A stretch of DNA of 64,000 nt from Tetradesmus obliquus (Eukaryota > Chlorophyta > Chlorophyceae > Sphaeropleales > Scenedesmaceae), in contig CP126198.1 of NCBI GenBank assembly GCA_030272155.1, positions 5,423,501-5,487,500 of the forward strand, given 5' to 3'. The notes beneath the pieces were generated by a model. The model was not told the DNA's origin, did not search any database, and saw nothing but the letters and a program-made list of their open reading frames with translations. How positions within the stretch are numbered: the stretch's first letter is position 1; each line of letters starts with the position of its first letter. The translations under genes were made by a program, and so were the position numbers. This document shows, one piece after another, positions 46,901 to 50,824 of the stretch.

Positions 46901-49351
46901 AAGCACAAATGATCCCCAAGCAAACAGATGTTTGCACACAAACTTGCAACAACTTGCTGTACTTGCTGACGCTTACAGCGGCTGCCATAACATGCTACCG
47001 CCGCCACAGCAGCGCACCACAGTGAGCATGCCCGCTGCAGCCGCTGCAGCTGCTTCAATGCCATGCATTGCTGGAACTGCTGCACAACCGAAGCCGCTGC
47101 TGTGTGCATGCTGTGCTGTGGCCCTCACCGCACAGTCAGCACTGCCTGCTGCAGCACGGGGTTCAGCCCAAACAGGTTTTTCTGTAGGTGCTCTGCGCTG
47201 CCGCTGGTCTTTGACCCCCTCACAGCTTTCCGCCAGATGCTGAGCGCCTTCCAGCGCCTGCAGCAGCACCACGATCAAGCACAGTTGCAGTTTTGACGAT
47301 GTCCAAGGACAAAAGTCAAAGACAGCCAAGCTATTGTCAACCGCCAGGCAGCAGGGCGCAGGTGTGCAGGTTTGCAGGACTAACAGCATGCAGGAACTGA
47401 AGCTGCACACAGCATACCCCATCATCAAACTGCCAAATTACATGAAGCCACAGAAATAACACAGTAGACCTGAAGTGCCTGAACAGCGGCAGCCGCATCA
47501 GCTGCTGGTGCAGCAGGAACTCGCGCTGGAACGCATCCAGGGTTAGGAACTCTGCCGGAGTTCCATCCGAGAAGTATGCAGTGACACCAGCAGGGCTCAG
47601 CGTGAAGTGCCGCGGCTGCTTGCAGGCGTCTGCATGGCTGCAGGGCTGCAGGTCAAAGGGGTTTAGCGGCACATGATCAGGCCACGCATGTTTCAAATAC
47701 ACAAACTCGTCGGCGTCTGGGTTGCTGCGCATGCTCTCCAGTAGTTGTAGCCATGCTGAGGTACGCTGCTTCACTTCCGGGTCCTCGTATTCATCACGCT
47801 GCGGCTGCTGCTGTTGCCTCCTTTGCTGCTGCTGCTGCTGCTGCTGTACCAGAGCTTGCTGTTGGCGCCGTACAGGCTGCTGCGGCAGCGCAGCACTGTC
47901 ACTGCGAGATGTCAGGCCAGAGAGAGGTCGCTGCTGCCGCCTCTCGGTATGCGGCGGCGATGCAGGTGCTGCTGTTGCTGATGGCTGCCGCTGTGCTGGA
48001 GGCGCCTGCCGCTCCCGTGCACGGATCTCTCTGCAAGTGAAAGCAACAGCAGAGTAAGCTGCAGTCGTAATGCTACTGTTGCTTGTGGTATCACATGCTG
48101 GAACCTAAAGCATCAACAGCCGTTGTGCAAGTGCAGCTGCTGGGTTGTGCGCTCATATGCAGGTGCGAGTTGCTGCGGCAACCGCCAACTGCAAGATCTG
48201 CACTCAGGTCGGTACGCGTACATCAAAGCTGCCGCTATGCTGCCTGTTCGTACCTTGGCTGAGATGTGTGCTGGAACAGAACAGGTTGCTGCTGCTGCTG
48301 CAGCTGCTGCTGCTGCTGCTGCAGCTGCTGCTGCTGCTGCTGGCTGCTAGTCGCGCTGCTGCCGGAGTACGGCCGCCGCTGCTGCTGCGGCGGCGGCTCG
48401 TGCTGCTGTCGCGCTGTTACTGCATCTGTGGACAGGCGCGCTGTTCTCAGTGCTCCAGGCAGCACGACCCCTGCAGGCCCCTGGGCACCAAGCGATGCCT
48501 GCAACAGCAGATACGAACAACAAATGCTGCCTGATCAAGGGACACTGGTGCTCTTGCCCTATACTAAAACATCACACGCTGTTTGCCAGCTGATTGCGCT
48601 TGAAGCCTAGTGGCGAAGCGCACATGTAATACATGTTGAAAAGTTGATCATAGCACGTAGTGTTGGCACTGTCAGGCCACTGTTGATACACAATCCAAGG
48701 CAACAGTCACTCACTGGCTGCAGGGTGGCCGACTTAGCAGTGCCGAGTGGCCGGGCAGCTGCATCAACGTCTCCTGTGCAGCCAGTAACGCGGCAGCCAA
48801 CAGTGGTGGAGCTGTGCATGTACTACTCTGCTGTTGTTGACGCTGCAGGGTACATGTCAGGCTGTTGCAAAGCCAAGCACCTGCAGAGGTTGCCTGGCTG
48901 CACACAGGGGCATCTGCTGACATCTACTGAACACGATAGTTGAAAAGAAACAAAGTAAACAGGATCATTGATGTGCTAGCCAGATATAGCCAAGGATGAG
49001 ATCACGAGATTGTTGAGCTGGCATGCAGGGCATGAATTGCTGCGACACACAGTTGTGTACCTGACAGCCTGCGTGCGAGTGCTGGCATGACCACTTTGAG
49101 CGCTCCAGGCGAGGCCGCTGCACCCACTGCAGCTGCTTTGGGTGTTGCAGCTGCTCCAGCCTGCCCTGGCACTGGCTTGGCGCCTGCATCCTGTTGCTGC
49201 TGTGGCAAGCAAACCCCAGTTGAGCCTGTCAGCAGCAAGCCAGCTAATCGAGTAGCAAAAATATAGACAGGAAATCAGCAGTCACCTGGCCACTCAAGTA
49301 CAGCCCTTTCTTGAGCAGGAGCGATTTTGGGCCATCATCTGCTGGTGGCAT
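1..49351 (-). CDS. Inner-arm axonemal dynein heavy chain (67 exons in window; 3' end off the left edge)
   Basis: This is an ATP-driven minus-end microtubule motor of the flagellar axoneme. I joined 67 exons by hand (listed in the domain entries). Donor and acceptor phases agree at every junction except the one entering exon 31. Diagnostic motifs in order: N-terminal [13 protein letters not shown], linker [16 protein letters not shown]1 [14 protein letters not shown] and [12 protein letters not shown]2 GPAGGGKT and [21 protein letters not shown]3 GGTGVGKS and [14 protein letters not shown]4 [10 protein letters not shown], stalk, AAA5 [15 protein letters not shown]6 SLGQGQGP and [11 protein letters not shown]-terminal LGWNVPYEF. 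About 4,500 residues are present, already longer than usual for single-headed inner-arm chains because of Ala, Ser and Gln runs. The short N-terminal region before the linker favours the single-headed inner-arm group (animal DNAH3/7/12 type), by recollection of the family rather than a tree. The final exons after the FWLPG motif lie beyond position 1. About 73 per cent of the gene is intron. Confidence 0.93.
367..4740 (-). CDS. Dynein heavy chain exons 63-67: C-terminal domain (incomplete)
   Basis: Exons: 4575-4740, 3962-4125, 3355-3685, 2045-2537, 367-623. Exon 63: [20 protein letters not shown] and [20 protein letters not shown]. Exon 64: [14 protein letters not shown] and [13 protein letters not shown]. 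Exon 65: [16 protein letters not shown] and INYGGRM, with a poly-Ser run at 3523-3552 in a normally conserved part. Exon 66: [18 protein letters not shown] and [10 protein letters not shown]. Exon 67: [38 protein letters not shown] and [13 protein letters not shown]. The donor at 366 shows that at least one more exon follows beyond position 1. Confidence 0.9.
624..975 (-). repeat. Acceptor-side copies of exon 67 with (CAG)n tracts
   Basis: Two copies of the 5' part of exon 67 ([15 protein letters not shown]...) at about 715-785 and 885-955, each upstream of the intact exon in transcript sense. They are separated by pure CAG tracts on the plus strand at 642-694 and 795-866 (CTG in the transcript), which abut the acceptor. 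Confidence 0.85.
1190..2044 (-). repeat. Seven donor-side copies of the exon 66 end, period 119-126 bp
   Basis: The block containing the MVLLQEMDR codons and the donor recurs with its start at 1191, 1310, 1430, 1553, 1673, 1799 and 1919, with the functional copy at 2045. Steps are 119, 120, 123, 120, 126, 120 and 126 bp. Every copy keeps a GT dinucleotide at the donor position. Confidence 0.88.
2560..3062 (-). repeat. Four acceptor-side copies of the exon 66 start with CAG tracts
   Basis: Copies of the [16 protein letters not shown]...ALPLTDDD coding block at about 2590-2675, 2705-2795, 2822-2912 and 2940-3035. Each is preceded in transcript sense by a CTG tract and CAG acceptor. They truncate after about 28 codons, where the real exon continues. 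Confidence 0.85.
3203..3310 (-). repeat. Donor-side copy of exon 65
   Basis: Second copy of the block encoding [18 protein letters not shown]. The copy has a better donor (GTGAGT) than the in-place exon (GTCAGT). If the downstream donor were used, about 140 extra bases would be retained. Confidence 0.75.
4185..4265 (-). repeat. Acceptor-side copy of exon 64
   Basis: Repeats VRVALEP...[13 protein letters not shown] with an intact acceptor, then diverges. A donor-side copy of exon 63 ([17 protein letters not shown]) lies next to it at about 4415-4500. Confidence 0.78.
4790..5026 (-). repeat. Acceptor-side copies of exon 63
   Basis: Two copies of the NCHLAK-WMPQ block at about 4795-4885 and 4990-5026. 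The second is interrupted by the tetranucleotide tract that follows. Confidence 0.78.
5027..5172. repeat. (GCAG)n tetranucleotide microsatellite
   Basis: About 35 units of GGCA/GCAG with a few CATG interruptions, starting inside a copy of the exon 63 acceptor region. The open frames across it (poly Cys-Leu-Pro-Ala on one strand) are artefacts of the 4-bp repeat. Confidence 0.95.
5496..5524. repeat. (ATTG)7 microsatellite
   Basis: Seven perfect units of ATTG in the intron between exons 62 and 63. A donor-side copy of exon 62 ([13 protein letters not shown]) follows at about 5545-5615. Confidence 0.93.
5712..7342 (-). CDS. Dynein heavy chain exons 61-62: AAA6
   Basis: Exons 6357-7342 (986 bp, the largest in the gene) and 5712-6023. 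Exon 61: [53 protein letters not shown] and [11 protein letters not shown]. Between these it holds long poly-Ala, poly-Ser and poly-Gln insertions (about 6430-6970) that have no counterpart in usual dyneins and probably form disordered surface loops. Exon 62: [21 protein letters not shown] and [12 protein letters not shown], the hallmark AAA6 motifs. Confidence 0.92.
7549..9149 (-). repeat. Eight donor-side copies of the exon 60 end with a 597-bp higher-order repeat
   Basis: The block encoding [20 protein letters not shown] plus donor and about 100 bp of intron recurs at 7549, 7752, 7952, 8143, 8346, 8549, 8740 and 8944, with the functional exon at 9148. Steps are 191-204 bp. The three units at 7952-8346 are repeated almost identically at 8549-8944 (offset 597-598 bp), so the array grew at least once by duplicating a trimer. 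Confidence 0.9.
9150..13058 (-). CDS. Dynein heavy chain exons 55-60: end of stalk, AAA5 and link to AAA6
   Basis: Exons: 12887-13058, 12013-12244, 10758-10830, 10433-10541, 10086-10234, 9150-9363. Exon 55: LLGDELVRW and NYLGAFPG. Exon 56: [15 protein letters not shown]. Exons 57-58: [12 protein letters not shown] and [10 protein letters not shown]. Exon 59: [20 protein letters not shown] and [20 protein letters not shown]. Exon 60: [20 protein letters not shown] and [20 protein letters not shown]. As in all dyneins, AAA5 has no usable Walker motifs. Phases 1,2,0,1,0,1 agree throughout. Confidence 0.92.
9380..9930 (-). repeat. Acceptor-side copies of exon 60
   Basis: Copies of [20 protein letters not shown] at about 9505-9600 and 9695-9790, with shorter, more diverged ones near 9440-9480 and 9870-9920. 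A donor-side copy of exon 59 follows at about 9970-10010. Confidence 0.8.
10970..12012 (-). repeat. Five donor-side copies of the exon 56 end, period about 205 bp
   Basis: The block [20 protein letters not shown] through [10 protein letters not shown] with donor recurs at 975, 1181, 1385, 1588 and 1793 (add 10000) beside the functional copy ending at 12013. Most reading frames are intact, so each copy could encode the AAA5 motif, but none has its own acceptor. Confidence 0.9.
12310..12575 (-). repeat. Acceptor-side copies of exon 56
   Basis: Two copies of [15 protein letters not shown] at about 12335-12405 and 12490-12560, each with an acceptor. A donor-side copy of exon 55 (block before LGAFPG) lies at 12745-12835. 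Confidence 0.78.
13095..13665 (-). repeat. Five acceptor-side copies of exon 55, period 105-125 bp
   Basis: The [18 protein letters not shown] block recurs with anchors at 13164, 13288, 13413, 13521 and 13626 (functional 13041). The copies are progressively more diverged away from the real exon. Confidence 0.86.
13905..14031 (-). repeat. Donor-side copy of exon 54 and a (CTG)n tract
   Basis: A copy of the exon 54 end (RELASLQFQ region) at 13908-13955, followed by a plus-strand CTG tract with one interruption at 13983-14031. Here the transcript carries CAG, opposite in sense to most other tracts in the gene. Confidence 0.78.
14042..17293 (-). CDS. Dynein heavy chain exons 50-54: stalk and microtubule-binding region
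   Basis: Exons: 17071-17293, 16409-16528, 15811-15951, 15329-15478, 14042-14290. Exon 50 starts [15 protein letters not shown] and runs into the first coiled-coil arm. Exon 51 is Glu/Ala-rich coil. Exon 52 reads [20 protein letters not shown], the conserved entry to the microtubule-binding domain, with MEGVCILLQ. Exon 53 reads [16 protein letters not shown] and [10 protein letters not shown]. Exon 54 has [25 protein letters not shown] and the returning coiled-coil arm. The microtubule contact domain is therefore complete and of ordinary length. Confidence 0.9.
14355..14770 (-). repeat. Four acceptor-side copies of exon 54
   Basis: Copies of [17 protein letters not shown] at about 14365-14415, 14475-14515, 14560-14660 and 14715-14765. 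The third is longer and includes the TYATVYR codons. Confidence 0.83.
15035..15320 (-). repeat. Donor-side copies of exon 53
   Basis: Copies of the [16 protein letters not shown] block at about 15045-15115 and 15180-15265. An acceptor-side copy of exon 53 ([17 protein letters not shown]) lies at 15537-15595 on the other side of the exon. Confidence 0.82.
15985..16225 (-). repeat. Two acceptor-side copies of exon 52
   Basis: Copies of [20 protein letters not shown] at about 15995-16090 and 16130-16215, each with a CAG-rich acceptor. The second lacks the ALD codons. Confidence 0.82.
16600..16772 (-). repeat. Acceptor-side copies of exon 51
   Basis: A clear copy of [20 protein letters not shown] at about 16700-16770 and a short one near 16610-16635. 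Confidence 0.72.
17469..20852 (-). CDS. Dynein heavy chain exons 46-49: AAA4
   Basis: Exons: 20699-20852, 19983-20094, 19175-19352, 17469-17840. Walker [11 protein letters not shown] is intact in exon 46, followed by [14 protein letters not shown]. Exon 47 has [14 protein letters not shown] and [10 protein letters not shown]. Exon 48 has [11 protein letters not shown] and [16 protein letters not shown]. Exon 49 has [16 protein letters not shown], where most dyneins have Asp instead of the second Ile before WF. It also has a long Ser/Ala insertion before [19 protein letters not shown]. Phases run 0,1,2,2. Confidence 0.9.
17925..18860 (-). repeat. Seven acceptor-side copies of exon 49, exact 139-bp period
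   Basis: The acceptor block (CTGCAG then [25 protein letters not shown]) recurs with anchors at 18011, 18150, 18289, 18428, 18567, 18706 and 18843, the functional copy being at 17836. Five consecutive steps are exactly 139 bp and the intronic part is nearly identical, so the array is young or homogenised. The copies stop after about 25 codons and then pass into intron without a donor. Confidence 0.92.
19050..19135 (-). repeat. Donor-side copy of exon 48
   Basis: A second copy of [20 protein letters not shown] with donor, downstream of the functional exon (19175-19352). Confidence 0.8.
19440..19700 (-). repeat. Acceptor-side copies of exon 48 with CAG tracts
   Basis: Copies of [18 protein letters not shown] at about 19465-19530 and 19590-19642, each with a transcript-sense CTG tract at the acceptor (plus-strand CAG at 19534-19570 and 19645-19698). 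Confidence 0.85.
20145..20425 (-). repeat. Acceptor-side copies of exon 47
   Basis: Copies of [15 protein letters not shown] at about 20150-20212 and 20262-20325, and a short one near 20390-20420. Confidence 0.8.
20920..21575 (-). repeat. Six acceptor-side copies of the AAA4 P-loop exon (exon 46)
   Basis: Copies of [14 protein letters not shown] with acceptor at anchors 20973, 21111, 21198, 21321, 21444 and 21563 (functional 20851). Several keep the full Walker A codons. The farthest copy is strongly decayed. Confidence 0.87.
21763..25268 (-). CDS. Dynein heavy chain exons 40-45: AAA3
   Basis: Exons: 25073-25268, 24635-24765, 24290-24424, 23419-23618, 22654-22790, 21763-22373. Exon 40 holds [19 protein letters not shown] and Walker A GGTGVGKS. 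Exon 42 holds Walker [13 protein letters not shown] with [20 protein letters not shown]. Exon 43 holds [18 protein letters not shown]. Exon 44 holds [16 protein letters not shown]. Exon 45 is long and contains a poorly conserved Ala/Gly-rich insertion before [20 protein letters not shown], which leads into AAA4. AAA3 is the regulatory nucleotide site of dyneins, and its key residues look intact. Confidence 0.9.
22960..23418 (-). repeat. Two donor-side copies of exon 43, exact 226-bp period
   Basis: The [20 protein letters not shown] block with donor occurs at 22965, 23191 and 23417 (functional). Both steps are exactly 226 bp, and about 100 bp of intron is nearly identical between copies. Confidence 0.88.
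23815..24240 (-). repeat. Donor-side copies of exon 42
   Basis: Copies of the [16 protein letters not shown] end at about 24177-24235, 24045-24075, 23918-23965 and 23818-23840, with increasing decay away from the functional exon at 24290. Confidence 0.78.
25300..25815 (-). repeat. Three acceptor-side copies of exon 40 with CAG tracts
   Basis: Copies of the [16 protein letters not shown] block at about 25320-25400, 25525-25605 and 25700-25795, each next to a plus-strand CAG/CGG-interrupted tract. Confidence 0.85.
25940..29005 (-). CDS. Dynein heavy chain exons 35-39: AAA2
   Basis: Exons: 28801-29005, 28053-28421, 27522-27645, 26510-26938, 25940-26158. Walker A GPAGGGKT is split by an intron after GPAG, as in AAA1. 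Exon 36 has a Gln-rich insertion between the P-loop helix and the conserved [13 protein letters not shown]. Then follow [47 protein letters not shown] and [10 protein letters not shown], in the family order. AAA2 binds nucleotide but normally does not hydrolyse it. Exon 38 carries an extra Ser/Thr/Ala-rich stretch (about 26680-26830) of the kind seen elsewhere in this protein. Confidence 0.9.
26390..26455 (-). repeat. Donor-side copy of exon 38
   Basis: A second copy of [15 protein letters not shown] with donor lies 116 bp downstream of the functional exon end. Confidence 0.75.
27140..27460 (-). repeat. Three donor-side copies of exon 37
   Basis: Copies of LFEVEDL-(Y/H)ASPATVSR with donor at anchors near 27146, 27275 and 27397 (functional 27517), about 120-129 bp apart. 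A short acceptor-side copy (LDDNRMLCL) lies at 27742-27780. Confidence 0.82.
29200..32132 (-). CDS. Dynein heavy chain exons 29-34: AAA1, the main ATPase site
   Basis: Exons: 32002-32132, 31578-31669, about 31036-31160, 30633-30764, 29966-30115, 29200-29343. FDYGYEYLG opens AAA1. Walker A GPAGTGKT is intact but split by the intron between GPAG and TGKT. Walker B is ACFDEFNRI in exon 31. The sensor region [15 protein letters not shown] is in exon 32, and [20 protein letters not shown] is in exon 33. [13 protein letters not shown] in exon 34 begins the AAA1-AAA2 link. All residues needed for ATP binding and hydrolysis at AAA1 are visible. The 5' boundary of exon 31 is the one junction I could not resolve: the phase entering LAQCGAW does not fit the nearest AG, so a small exon may be missing. 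Confidence 0.9.
29578..29962 (-). repeat. Three donor-side copies of exon 33, exact 127-bp period
   Basis: The block [20 protein letters not shown] with donor occurs at 29581, 29708, 29835 and 29962 (functional). All three steps are exactly 127 bp. An acceptor-side copy of exon 33 ([20 protein letters not shown]) lies at 30185-30250. Confidence 0.9.
30365..30440 (-). repeat. Donor-side copy of exon 32
   Basis: Copy of [20 protein letters not shown] with donor. On the other side an acceptor-side copy ([19 protein letters not shown]) lies at 30850-30925, and a (CAG)20 tract lies at 30781-30840. Confidence 0.8.
31440..31805 (-). repeat. Copies of the AAA1 P-loop exon on both sides of exon 30
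   Basis: A donor-side copy of the exon 30 end at about 31455-31475, and an acceptor-side copy carrying [19 protein letters not shown] at 31728-31795, on either side of the functional exon at 31578-31669. Confidence 0.78.
32358..34326 (-). CDS. Dynein heavy chain exons 24-28: linker C-terminal half
   Basis: Exons: 34214-34326, 33696-33990, 33319-33492, 32732-32866, 32358-32521. Exon 24 reads [19 protein letters not shown] followed by [11 protein letters not shown], and exon 25 continues [13 protein letters not shown]. These are two of the best conserved linker motifs. Exon 25 contains a poly-Ser run and a Gly/Ala-rich insertion (33750-33880) not expected in the family. Exon 26 has [12 protein letters not shown], and exon 28 has [12 protein letters not shown] and a [10 protein letters not shown] motif just before AAA1. 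Confidence 0.88.
32588..32650. repeat. (ATTAC)n microsatellite
   Basis: About ten ATTAC/CATTA units, some imperfect, in the intron between exons 27 and 28. Confidence 0.9.
32935..33245 (-). repeat. Acceptor-side copy of exon 27 and donor-side copy of exon 26
   Basis: The exon 27 start ([13 protein letters not shown]) recurs at about 32940-33000. The exon 26 end ([16 protein letters not shown]) recurs at 33185-33245. Both arrays sit in the same intron, growing from opposite ends. Confidence 0.75.
34420..34800 (-). repeat. Three acceptor-side copies of exon 24, exact 147-bp period, ending in a chimera
   Basis: The [10 protein letters not shown] block recurs at anchors 34428, 34575 and 34722 (functional 34281). 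All steps are exactly 147 bp. The farthest copy is fused to an exon 23 fragment ([12 protein letters not shown]), see findings. Confidence 0.88.
34925..35290 (-). repeat. Two donor-side copies of exon 23
   Basis: Copies of the [20 protein letters not shown]...DRPAALQ block at about 34932-35045 and 35158-35270 (functional 35387-35530), about 230 bp apart. An acceptor-side copy of exon 23 ([12 protein letters not shown]) lies at 35690-35745. Confidence 0.85.
35387..40048 (-). CDS. Dynein heavy chain exons 15-23: coiled region and start of the linker
   Basis: Exons: 39946-40048, 39122-39262, 38603-38718, 38278-38373, 37700-37840, 37338-37429, 36870-36954, 35984-36048, 35387-35603. Conserved markers: [15 protein letters not shown] (exon 18), [11 protein letters not shown] (exon 19), [11 protein letters not shown] (exon 21) running into [18 protein letters not shown] (exon 22), and [15 protein letters not shown] with [11 protein letters not shown] (exon 23). 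These are the usual order and spacing of the second dynein N-terminal domain, which becomes the force-generating linker. Exon 15 is the source of the 126-bp array that fills the intron before it. Confidence 0.85.
36050..36432 (-). repeat. Three acceptor-side copies of exon 22 with CAG tracts
   Basis: Copies of [15 protein letters not shown] at anchors 36154, 36281 and 36397 (functional 36042), each with a transcript-sense CTG tract abutting the acceptor. Confidence 0.87.
36565..36830 (-). repeat. Three donor-side copies of exon 21
   Basis: Copies of the [11 protein letters not shown] end with donor at about 36567-36600, 36673-36712 and 36789-36822. Two shorter donor-side copies of exon 20 (AQVADK) lie at 37107-37125 and 37240-37262, and an acceptor-side copy of exon 19 at 37905-37955. 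Confidence 0.8.
38890..39055 (-). repeat. Donor-side copies of exon 16
   Basis: Copies of the [11 protein letters not shown] block at about 39003-39050 and 38895-38935. An acceptor-side copy of exon 16 ([13 protein letters not shown]) lies at 39368-39425. Confidence 0.78.
39640..39800 (-). repeat. Donor-side copies of exon 15
   Basis: Copies of [11 protein letters not shown] with donor at about 39640-39690 and 39746-39792 (functional exon 39946-40048). Confidence 0.8.
40049..42838 (-). repeat. 126-bp array: about 22 acceptor-side copies of exon 15 with an 880-bp higher-order repeat
   Basis: The unit is the end of the intron, CTGCAG, the first 13 codons of exon 15 ([13 protein letters not shown]), then about 87 bp that differ between sub-types. 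Anchor positions run from 40131 to 42773 with steps of 126 bp except four of 125 bp. A seven-unit block at 40761-41640 recurs at 41641-42520 (offset exactly 880 bp at each unit checked). Because 126 is a multiple of three and the unit is stop-free in several frames, long open frames cross the array on both strands. I regard those as artefacts. Confidence 0.95.
42945..43640 (-). repeat. Copies of exon 14 on both sides
   Basis: A donor-side copy ([20 protein letters not shown]) at about 42955-43035. Three acceptor-side copies of [12 protein letters not shown] at about 43312-43378, 43440-43492 and 43580-43635, with plus-strand CAG tracts at 43255-43281, 43378-43407 and 43500-43552. Confidence 0.85.
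43095..46020 (-). CDS. Dynein heavy chain exons 9-14: tail
   Basis: Exons: 45844-46020, 45488-45688, 44909-45222, 44549-44698, 43987-44095, 43095-43241. They are mostly helical tail sequence that binds intermediate or light chains in other dyneins. Exon 9 carries [19 protein letters not shown]. Exon 12 carries [19 protein letters not shown], matching the family's conserved Lys/Leu-rich segment before the coiled region. Exon 14 begins [12 protein letters not shown]. All phases agree (0,0,2,2,0,0). Identity per residue is low, as usual in this region, so exon boundaries rest on splice signals and phase more than on motif matches. Confidence 0.75.
43770..44325 (-). repeat. Copies of exon 13 and a (CAG)22 tract
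   Basis: A donor-side copy of exon 13 (MDAGFDAV) at about 43820-43850, a pure CAG tract at 43869-43936, and two short acceptor-side copies (RERLSQQPS) at 44185-44220 and 44280-44318. This is the most upstream intron of the gene in which I see junction copies. Confidence 0.82.
46251..49351 (-). CDS. Dynein heavy chain exons 1-8: N-terminal extension and start of the tail
   Basis: Exons: 49286-49351, 49061-49199, 48715-48773, 48254-48498, 47470-48030, 47129-47257, 46654-46896, 46251-46392. The start ATG at 49351-49349 opens a 22-codon exon beginning [10 protein letters not shown]. It is chosen because the following exons join in phase, but an upstream start is not excluded. Exons 2-5 encode an Ala/Pro/Gln-rich, probably disordered extension with poly-Gln. 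Exon 5 then enters recognisable dynein sequence ([13 protein letters not shown], then a conserved LDAFQREF-type segment), and exon 6 continues with [17 protein letters not shown]. Introns here are short and I see no junction-copy arrays in them, unlike the rest of the gene. Confidence 0.8.
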
Positions 49352-50824
49352 GCTGCTATCCTGCAGAACTGCTTCTGTTTCGTTACATGTATAAAATCAA
49401 ATGACAGTTGCAACTTGATGATGTGCTGCTGATCATTACGACGTGTTCGTGTACGCATCACATGAACGTTCGAAACGATGTTGCAGTCAGGACCCTGCTT
49501 TCGATGCCACATATCCACTCTGTGCAACACTTCTATGATCAGATCAACTGCGTTTCACACGACGGCTGGAGCCCGGTAGCAGCAGTTGTCAGCAAGTCAA
49601 ACTTTGACATGTGGCAGTCGGCCAGGCTGTGACCAGCAGCTGACTTGGCACCGATAGTGCCGATCCTGACCTGTGTGGCTCATATTAGACCGCCACATTC
49701 AAGACAACGTTTCGACCTCCACTTTCAATGCCTTTCGCAGTGTTCAGTAATGTTAGCTGACTAGACAGCCTGCACTGCAGGTGTCTGCTACAGCAACAGG
49801 CCAAGGCTTAGCCATGAGGTCGCTGCTGTAATCCTTTTCGGCACATTCAACCCATTTGCAATGTTCAGCTGTGACCTCTTCTGACACTTTCTTGCCCACT
49901 GGCACAGCCCTACATCCGCAGAATGTACACCACACTGTGCCATGATGGCCGTGTGCATGTGGGACTCCCATTGTGGCCATGATGGCTACAAGCACAGCCA
50001 CGTATGTGTGCTTGAAACGAAGTTGCACGCCCCTTTGACCTTGGTTACTCTTCAAATCAAGAGAAGTCTCATCAAGCAGCCATCATGTGAGCTGCATGAT
50101 TGTTGAGCACTCACAAAGGGGATGTCAGGCCTGGCGTCATAAGCAGGTCTTGACGAACAGTCATGCTGACAACTGAGTATGGCAAGAGGAATATGTACTT
50201 GCTATCTGATGTCTGCTAGGATAAAGCTAGTGAATGAGGTGCCATACGACGCTGCAGCACAGGACAACCAGTGGGACAACAGGAGAGCCACAGTCACCAG
50301 CATCAGCCTGCACCACAGATCTTTGAGCTGAACTTCATTATATCGTTGAGCTGTAATTATACATATCGTTATCGCACACACGACATGCTGCCGGCTGGAC
50401 AAACACAGATGCAGCGGTCACCGCACAGTCGGTGAGAAATGCTACCGAGCCACCGGTTTTGACACGCCGTCTGCTGAAATGTTTTTTCTAACAGCTGAAT
50501 GTCTGGATGTTTGCTTGCAGTGGCCGGCAAGCAGGGCAGAATGCAGCAGTGCACCGTGGCACTGCCAGAATAGCACCAGGGCTCCACCACAAGGCAAGTT
50601 ATGCAGCCATGTATCCATTTGGTAATTGGTTGCTATAAGCAGAGTTAATCTTACATACGCAATGCTCGCACAGCACCTTGCTTCCTGCTGCAGGCCTGAT
50701 ACTGCTGTTCAACTGCTGCCGCGCCAGGCAACACACATCCCGGCATGCTGTCAGACACATTGGCTTGTCGCCTGCCTGACCTGGCAAGCCTCACTCAAGT
50801 CCCGCAATAGTACATTGTGTGCAG
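49352..50824. promoter_or_regulatory. Divergent intergenic region between dynein and solanesyltransferase
   Basis: About 1.5 kb between the dynein start (leftward) and the first confident exon of the solanesyltransferase (rightward). It must contain both promoters, both 5' UTRs and the unresolved transit-peptide exon. I see no convincing TATA box, no repeats and no conserved open frame. A minus-strand frame at 49753-50055 has ordinary composition but matches no family I recognise. Confidence 0.4.

Noticed and set aside
1-49351. Several separate dynein genes or a pseudogene
   Set aside because: Exons follow the dynein order once, phases agree, and all functional exons are free of stops and keep key motifs. 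One large gene is the simpler reading. Only the entry to exon 31 is unresolved.
49753-50055. Minus-strand open frame of 100 codons in the divergent intergenic region
   Set aside because: No recognisable domain, no adjoining exons, no repeats. Chance open frame cannot be excluded.
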